DNA of 64,000 bases from Candidatus Competibacter phosphatis (GTDB taxonomy: Bacteria > Pseudomonadota > Gammaproteobacteria > Competibacterales > Competibacteraceae), in assembly GCF_012939995.1 (NCBI RefSeq), contig NZ_SPMZ01000016.1, forward strand, positions 55,746-119,745, written 5' to 3'. Position 1 is the stretch's first letter, and each line of letters begins with the position of its first letter. Shown here piece by piece: positions 60,595 through 64,000 of this stretch. A model generated the notes under the pieces. That model saw only the letters and a program-made list of their open reading frames with translations. It was not told the origin of the DNA and made no database searches. Made by a program: the position numbers and the translations under genes.

Positions 60595-61508
60595 GCACGA
60601 CCTGCTCTCGATGTGGTGGATGCGATGTGGTCGCTCATTATCGATTCGCCCGTGCGGCCTTTGGCCAGGAGCGCGCCGGTTTCGGGTGACGACTCCCAGC
60701 CGTCCGGCCAAGGCGCGCTCTCCGGTTGCGCCAGTAACCGATCCAGACGAACGAAGCGAAAACCGCGCGCGCGCAGCCCGTCGATCGTCAGTTGCGCGGT
60801 CTCCAGCACCTGCTGGGGTTCGAAGCGCGCCACGCCATAATAGAGTTCATGCAACAGAATGATCGAACCGTTGCGCGCCCGGCGGACGACACGAGCCGAA
60901 ATGCGCGTCGGGTCGCGGTACAGCCCTTCCAGACCGCGCACGTCCCAGGCGATGTTGCCAAGGCGCAGACAGGCCAACGCCTTGGCCAAACCCGGACACG
61001 ATGCCCCGACCGGCGTCCGCGCGAAGCGTGGGGCATGGCCCAGAATTTCGGTGAAGGTGCGGTTGGCCGCCTCGAATTCGGCGACGATCCCCTGGGTGGA
61101 TGAAAACGCCCAACCATGGCCATGCTGGTTGGAATGATTGCCGATCAAGTGAGCGTCGGCGGCGGCTTGCGCCACCAGGGCCGGATATTGCCGGGCCGCC
61201 TCGCCCACGAAGAAAAATACGGCGCGGATTCGTTCGCGTCGCAGCAGTTCGAGCAGCAATGGGGTGATGGCGGGATCGGGGCCGTCGTCGAAGGTCAATG
61301 CCACCCAGGGTTGGTCGGCCGGACCGCGACATACCGCCCGCAGATAGAAATCCAGGCGCGGCACCAACGCGCCGATTGCCAGCAGCACGATGTAGAACCC
61401 CGCCAACCCGGTCAGCAACCAGGTTCGGCCCGGACTGGCGTCCACCAAGGCCAGGGTCAGGCCAAACGCGCTCATGACCCAGGTGGTACTCCACGCAAAT
61501 CGACTCAT
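60591..61508 (-). CDS. NodB-type polysaccharide deacetylase
   Basis: A 305-residue protein with two N-terminal membrane segments and a carbohydrate esterase 4 domain. LTFDDGPDP (Asp74, Asp75) and the metal-binding LIGNHSNQHGHGW (His125, His129) are intact. CE4 enzymes remove acetyl groups from N-acetylated sugars. Here it may tailor a glycolipid or head group of the polyene; this is inferred from position only. It overlaps the acyltransferase by four bases. Confidence 0.9.
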   Translation of the reverse strand: MSRFAWSTTWVMSAFGLTLALVDASPGRTWLLTGLAGFYIVLLAIGALVPRLDFYLRAVCRGPADQPWVALTFDDGPDPAITPLLLELLRRERIRAVFFFVGEAARQYPALVAQAAADAHLIGNHSNQHGHGWAFSSTQGIVAEFEAANRTFTEILGHAPRFARTPVGASCPGLAKALACLRLGNIAWDVRGLEGLYRDPTRISARVVRRARNGSIILLHELYYGVARFEPQQVLETAQLTIDGLRARGFRFVRLDRLLAQPESAPWPDGWESSPETGALLAKGRTGESIMSDHIASTTSRAGRA

Positions 61509-61603
61509 CGGTACCGATCAGATCAGCAACAACCGGATGATTTTACTTGCCCATCGGCTCGGGCCACGGGCGCGGAAACAGCATTCCTCGCGGCGATCGA
61601 TGC

Positions 61604-61873
61604 CTAACGGGCACGGCATTGCGCGATATGCGCGCTCAGGGCGCGCAGCGAGGCGAACACGCGCCGGTTTTCCTTGTCGTCGGAACGCAATTGAAAGCCA
61701 TAGGTTTTCGAAATCGCCAGCGCCAGTTCCAGGGCATCGATGGAATCCAGGCCGAGCCCTTCGCCGAACAACGGTTCTTCGGGAATGATTTCTTCCGGGC
61801 TGATATCTTCCAGGTGCAGGGTCTCGACCAACAGTCGAGCCACCTCCAACTCGAACGGCGAGAGAACATCCAT
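61604..61873 (-). CDS. acyl carrier protein
   Basis: An 89-residue ACP carrying the polyene intermediates on 4'-phosphopantetheine. The attachment motif LGLDSIDALELALA puts the Ser at residue 44. The protein is acidic (LEDISPEEIIPEEPLFGEG). ATG 61873 has GAGG ten bases upstream. It is the first gene of the long minus-strand operon. Most aryl polyene clusters encode two ACPs; only this one is visible in the window. Confidence 0.93.
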   Translation of the reverse strand: MDVLSPFELEVARLLVETLHLEDISPEEIIPEEPLFGEGLGLDSIDALELALAISKTYGFQLRSDDKENRRVFASLRALSAHIAQCRAR

Positions 61874-62100
61874 GGGTGACCTCGTCAGGATGGGGGATGT
61901 GGGCGCAACAACGCTATCGACGCTTGTGAATTCGAGCATAAACTATACCATGGCTTATCCGAAAAACTTCTCATCGCCCGGCCTCATCGAATGCCCGGGA
62001 GCACGATTCCCCAACCCGAACGGCTCGAACCCGGCACGGTCTCTCGCATTCATGAGCAGCGATAATCCTTTCTATTCATAGCGATTGTAAGACGACGCGC
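61874..62100. promoter_or_regulatory. divergent promoter region of the polyene cluster
   Basis: The 227 bp separate the ACP-led operon (minus) from the chorismatase gene (plus). On the minus strand TATAGT (61947-61942) is a good -10 candidate in an otherwise AT-richer stretch; no convincing -35 precedes it. A GATAAT-like -10 at about 62061 faces the chorismatase. No operator palindrome is evident. The region is less GC-rich than the genes, as expected for a promoter. Confidence 0.45.
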
Positions 62101-63078
62101 ATGTTTCCTTTCCAGGTCGTCTATCGCGACGAAACGCAAGCCGCCCGCGCGCTGGACGACGAGCGCTTGTTGGCGCTGATTCGATTTCGGAAGCCGGCCG
62201 CCCCCCTGATAGATCCGCGATCCGGCGTCATTCCCTTGCCCGAACTGGGTGGAAGTTCGACCGTCGAGGTCTGGCTCAGCGCTCAGCCGGTGCGCGTCGG
62301 GGTTACCCACGGCGTGAGTCACGCCGGCAACGATACCGTGCTTTTTCTCCAGTGCCGTTTGGACGAGTATGCGCCCGATGCCTTGCAACCCCTGACCGCC
62401 ATGGCCTATCGGCGCTTGTTCGCGGCGGCGCGCGAACTGGGCTACCCGCACCTGCTGCGGGTCTGGAATTATTTCCCCGCCATCAACCGGGAATGCGGTG
62501 GGCTGGAACGCTATCGGGCGTTTTGCGCCGGTCGGCATCAGGCGTTGGTGGCGGAACTGACGGAGTTCGAGACGCACCTGCCGGCCGCTTGCGCCATCGG
62601 CACCGACGAGCCAGGATTGCGGCTGTACGCGCTGGCCGGTCGGACAGCGGGAATCCAGATTGAAAATCCGCGGCAAACCAGCGCCTTTCACTACCCGCGC
62701 CAGTACGGGCCGCGCAGTCCCTCGTTCTCGCGCGCCGTGCTGAAAGCCTGGGGAGAGCGACATCACCATCTTTATATATCCGGCACGGCCAGCATCGTCG
62801 GCCACGCCAGCCAACATGTCGATCTGATGGCGCAACTGGACGAGACGCTGTTCAATCTGCGGGCGCTGCTTGCCCAGGCCAACCGTCTGATGCCGGAACC
62901 GCTGCGCCCGGCCTTGCTGAAGGTCTACTGCCGGTCGGATCTCGACTTGGCGGCATTGCGACAGCGGATCGCCCAGGCGCTCGACGCCGATCCGCCGACC
63001 TTGTTCCTGCAAGCCGACATTTGCCGTCGGGAACTGCTGATCGAAATCGAGGGTCTGGCGGTTGGTTCCGCTTCGTAA
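62101..63078 (+). CDS. chorismatase, FkbO/Hyg5/XanB2 family
   Basis: A 325-residue enzyme that cleaves chorismate into pyruvate and a hydroxybenzoate or dihydrobenzoate product. Family blocks are VWNYFPAINRECGGLERYRAF (about 121-141, two stretches), QYGPRSPSFSRAVL (about 201-214) and the signature LYISGTASIVGHASQHVD (about 224-241). In Xanthomonas the homologue XanB2 supplies the 3-hydroxybenzoate starter of xanthomonadin. Divergent from the polyene operon, it is the likely starter supplier here. Which of 3- or 4-hydroxybenzoate (or dihydrobenzoate) is formed cannot be read from the sequence. Confidence 0.88.
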   Translation: MFPFQVVYRDETQAARALDDERLLALIRFRKPAAPLIDPRSGVIPLPELGGSSTVEVWLSAQPVRVGVTHGVSHAGNDTVLFLQCRLDEYAPDALQPLTAMAYRRLFAAARELGYPHLLRVWNYFPAINRECGGLERYRAFCAGRHQALVAELTEFETHLPAACAIGTDEPGLRLYALAGRTAGIQIENPRQTSAFHYPRQYGPRSPSFSRAVLKAWGERHHHLYISGTASIVGHASQHVDLMAQLDETLFNLRALLAQANRLMPEPLRPALLKVYCRSDLDLAALRQRIAQALDADPPTLFLQADICRRELLIEIEGLAVGSAS

Positions 63079-63101
63079 AATCACCCTCAGGATGCCTGCT
63101 C

Positions 63102-63848
63102 GTGAAATCCGACCAACCGTTGAAACCCCATCCGGTGCTGCCCGAGTACTATCCGGATTTGGCCCAGCGCCCTGCTTTTGTGCGCGGACTGTTCGACCGT
63201 ACCGCCGGCTATTACGATCGGGTCAACCTCTTACTGTCGTGGGGATCGGGCAGTTGGTATCGGCGCCACGCGCTGGTCCGCGCCGGTCTGCGGCCCGGTA
63301 TGAGCGTGCTGGATGTCGCCATTGGCACCGGTCTGGTGGCTCGGCAGGCGTTGGCGATCACCCAGGACCGGCGGGCGGTGGTCGGGCTCGATGTCAGCGC
63401 GGGAATGCTGGACGAGGTGCGCCGCCTGCTGGATATTCCGCTGGTGCAGGGGCAAATGGAGCAATTGCCGGTCGCCGATGAGCGTTTCGATTTCGTCAGC
63501 ATGGGCTATGCGCTGCGCCATGTCGTCGATCTCAATGCCACCTTTCGCGAATTTCAGCGGGTGCTGAAGCCGGGCGGCGTGCTGCTCATCCTGGAAATCG
63601 CCCAGCCCACCACGCCGTTGAAGCGCACGGCCCTCAAATTCTATCTGGGCCGGGTGATTCCGCTGCTCGGCCGCTTGAGCACCGGCCAGCGGGAGATGCA
63701 GACCTTGATGCGCTATTACTGGGACACCATCGAGAATTGCGTTCCCCCGGACACCATCGTCCAGGCCATCCGCGACGCCGGTTTCGCCGAAGCGGGCTGC
63801 GATGTGGAATTCGACCTGTTTCGCGCCTATTTCGGCCGTAAGGGATAA
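63102..63848 (+). CDS. UbiE/COQ5-like SAM-dependent methyltransferase
   Basis: A 248-residue class I methyltransferase. SAM site VLDVAIGTGLVARQALA, then VVGLDVSAGMLDEV and MGYALRHVVDLNATFREFQRVLKPGG, in the UbiE/MenG style. It lies 23 bases after the chorismatase on the same strand. It may methylate the aryl starter or the finished chromophore, or act in quinone synthesis; position favours the polyene pathway. GTG 63102 with AGGATG upstream fits the family start; no in-frame ATG is close. Confidence 0.85.
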   Translation: MKSDQPLKPHPVLPEYYPDLAQRPAFVRGLFDRTAGYYDRVNLLLSWGSGSWYRRHALVRAGLRPGMSVLDVAIGTGLVARQALAITQDRRAVVGLDVSAGMLDEVRRLLDIPLVQGQMEQLPVADERFDFVSMGYALRHVVDLNATFREFQRVLKPGGVLLILEIAQPTTPLKRTALKFYLGRVIPLLGRLSTGQREMQTLMRYYWDTIENCVPPDTIVQAIRDAGFAEAGCDVEFDLFRAYFGRKG

Positions 63849-63876
63849 CGGTCGTCCTGTCGCCGGTTCGCGCATG

Positions 63877-63906
63877 AAAAAGCCCCGCCGAAGCGGGGCT
63901 TTTTTT
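63877..63906. terminator. bidirectional terminator between methyltransferase and groL
   Basis: AGCCCCGC (63881-63888) pairs with GCGGGGCT (63893-63900) across CGAA, with A4 before and T6 after. It ends the plus-strand chorismatase-methyltransferase transcript and, in the other direction, groL. Confidence 0.9.
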
Positions 63907-63931
63907 GCAGATGGAAGCGTGAGACGCTGAC

Positions 63932-64000
<69 letters not shown>

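Overview
The window comes from a GC-rich gammaproteobacterial chromosome and contains its replication origin. The evidence is the ancestral gammaproteobacterial arrangement mnmE-yidC-yidD-rnpA-rpmH (minus strand) facing dnaA-oriC-dnaN-recF-gyrB (plus strand), together with gammaproteobacterial families such as AmpG, YgjP, YdjM, DUF2333 and PatZ and a xanthomonadin-like aryl polyene cluster. The species cannot be named from sequence alone. A Competibacteraceae-like or other environmental gammaproteobacterium is a guess.

Layout. 1-3.57 kb: the end of an integrated island (P4-type tyrosine integrase, an AlpA-type regulator, several hypothetical genes), inserted at the 3' end of mnmE. 3.5-14.3 kb: the origin region. 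14.3-25.5 kb: assorted housekeeping and membrane genes (CDF exporter, sulfatase-like membrane protein, CDP-alcohol phosphatidyltransferase, an MDR dehydrogenase, an AT-richer pair of unknown genes, pyrE, exonuclease III, ampG, ygjP, a phasin-like protein). 25.6-33.4 kb: thyA, an IclR regulator, and a signalling locus with an SLC5-type transporter/histidine kinase, a small membrane protein, a PAS/pseudokinase/DnaQ-exonuclease fusion, a single-domain response regulator and a DUF6489 protein. 33.5-40.9 kb: mnmG with an NMT1-like binding protein, cysH, and corrinoid salvage genes (cbiZ-cbiB-cobD). 41-51.5 kb: exported DsrE, PatZ-like acetyltransferase, PAP2 phosphatase and GT4, YdjM, DUF2333, valS and a lipoprotein.

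51.7-63.85 kb is the most interesting block. It is a tightly overlapping minus-strand operon of twelve genes running from an acyl carrier protein to a lipoprotein: ACP, NodB deacetylase, LpxL-like acyltransferase, YdcF, hotdog dehydratase, LolA-like carrier, MMPL exporter, ketosynthase, ketosynthase-like chain-length partner, FabG, GT2, lipoprotein. Divergent from it are a chorismatase of the FkbO/Hyg5/XanB2 type and a UbiE-like methyltransferase. Together these look like a pathway in which chorismate gives a hydroxybenzoate starter that is extended by a dedicated type II fatty-acid/polyketide system to an aryl polyene, then loaded onto a lipid carrier and exported to the outer membrane. The window ends in the C-terminus of GroEL.

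Quality caveat. At least thirteen single-base indels, mostly in short homopolymers, break otherwise intact genes, including the essential dnaA, dnaN and gyrB and also mnmE. In every gene where I checked it, restoring one base per site gives a length divisible by three and the family's usual protein. I therefore treat these as probable sequencing or assembly errors, and annotate the full gene spans as CDS while noting each break.
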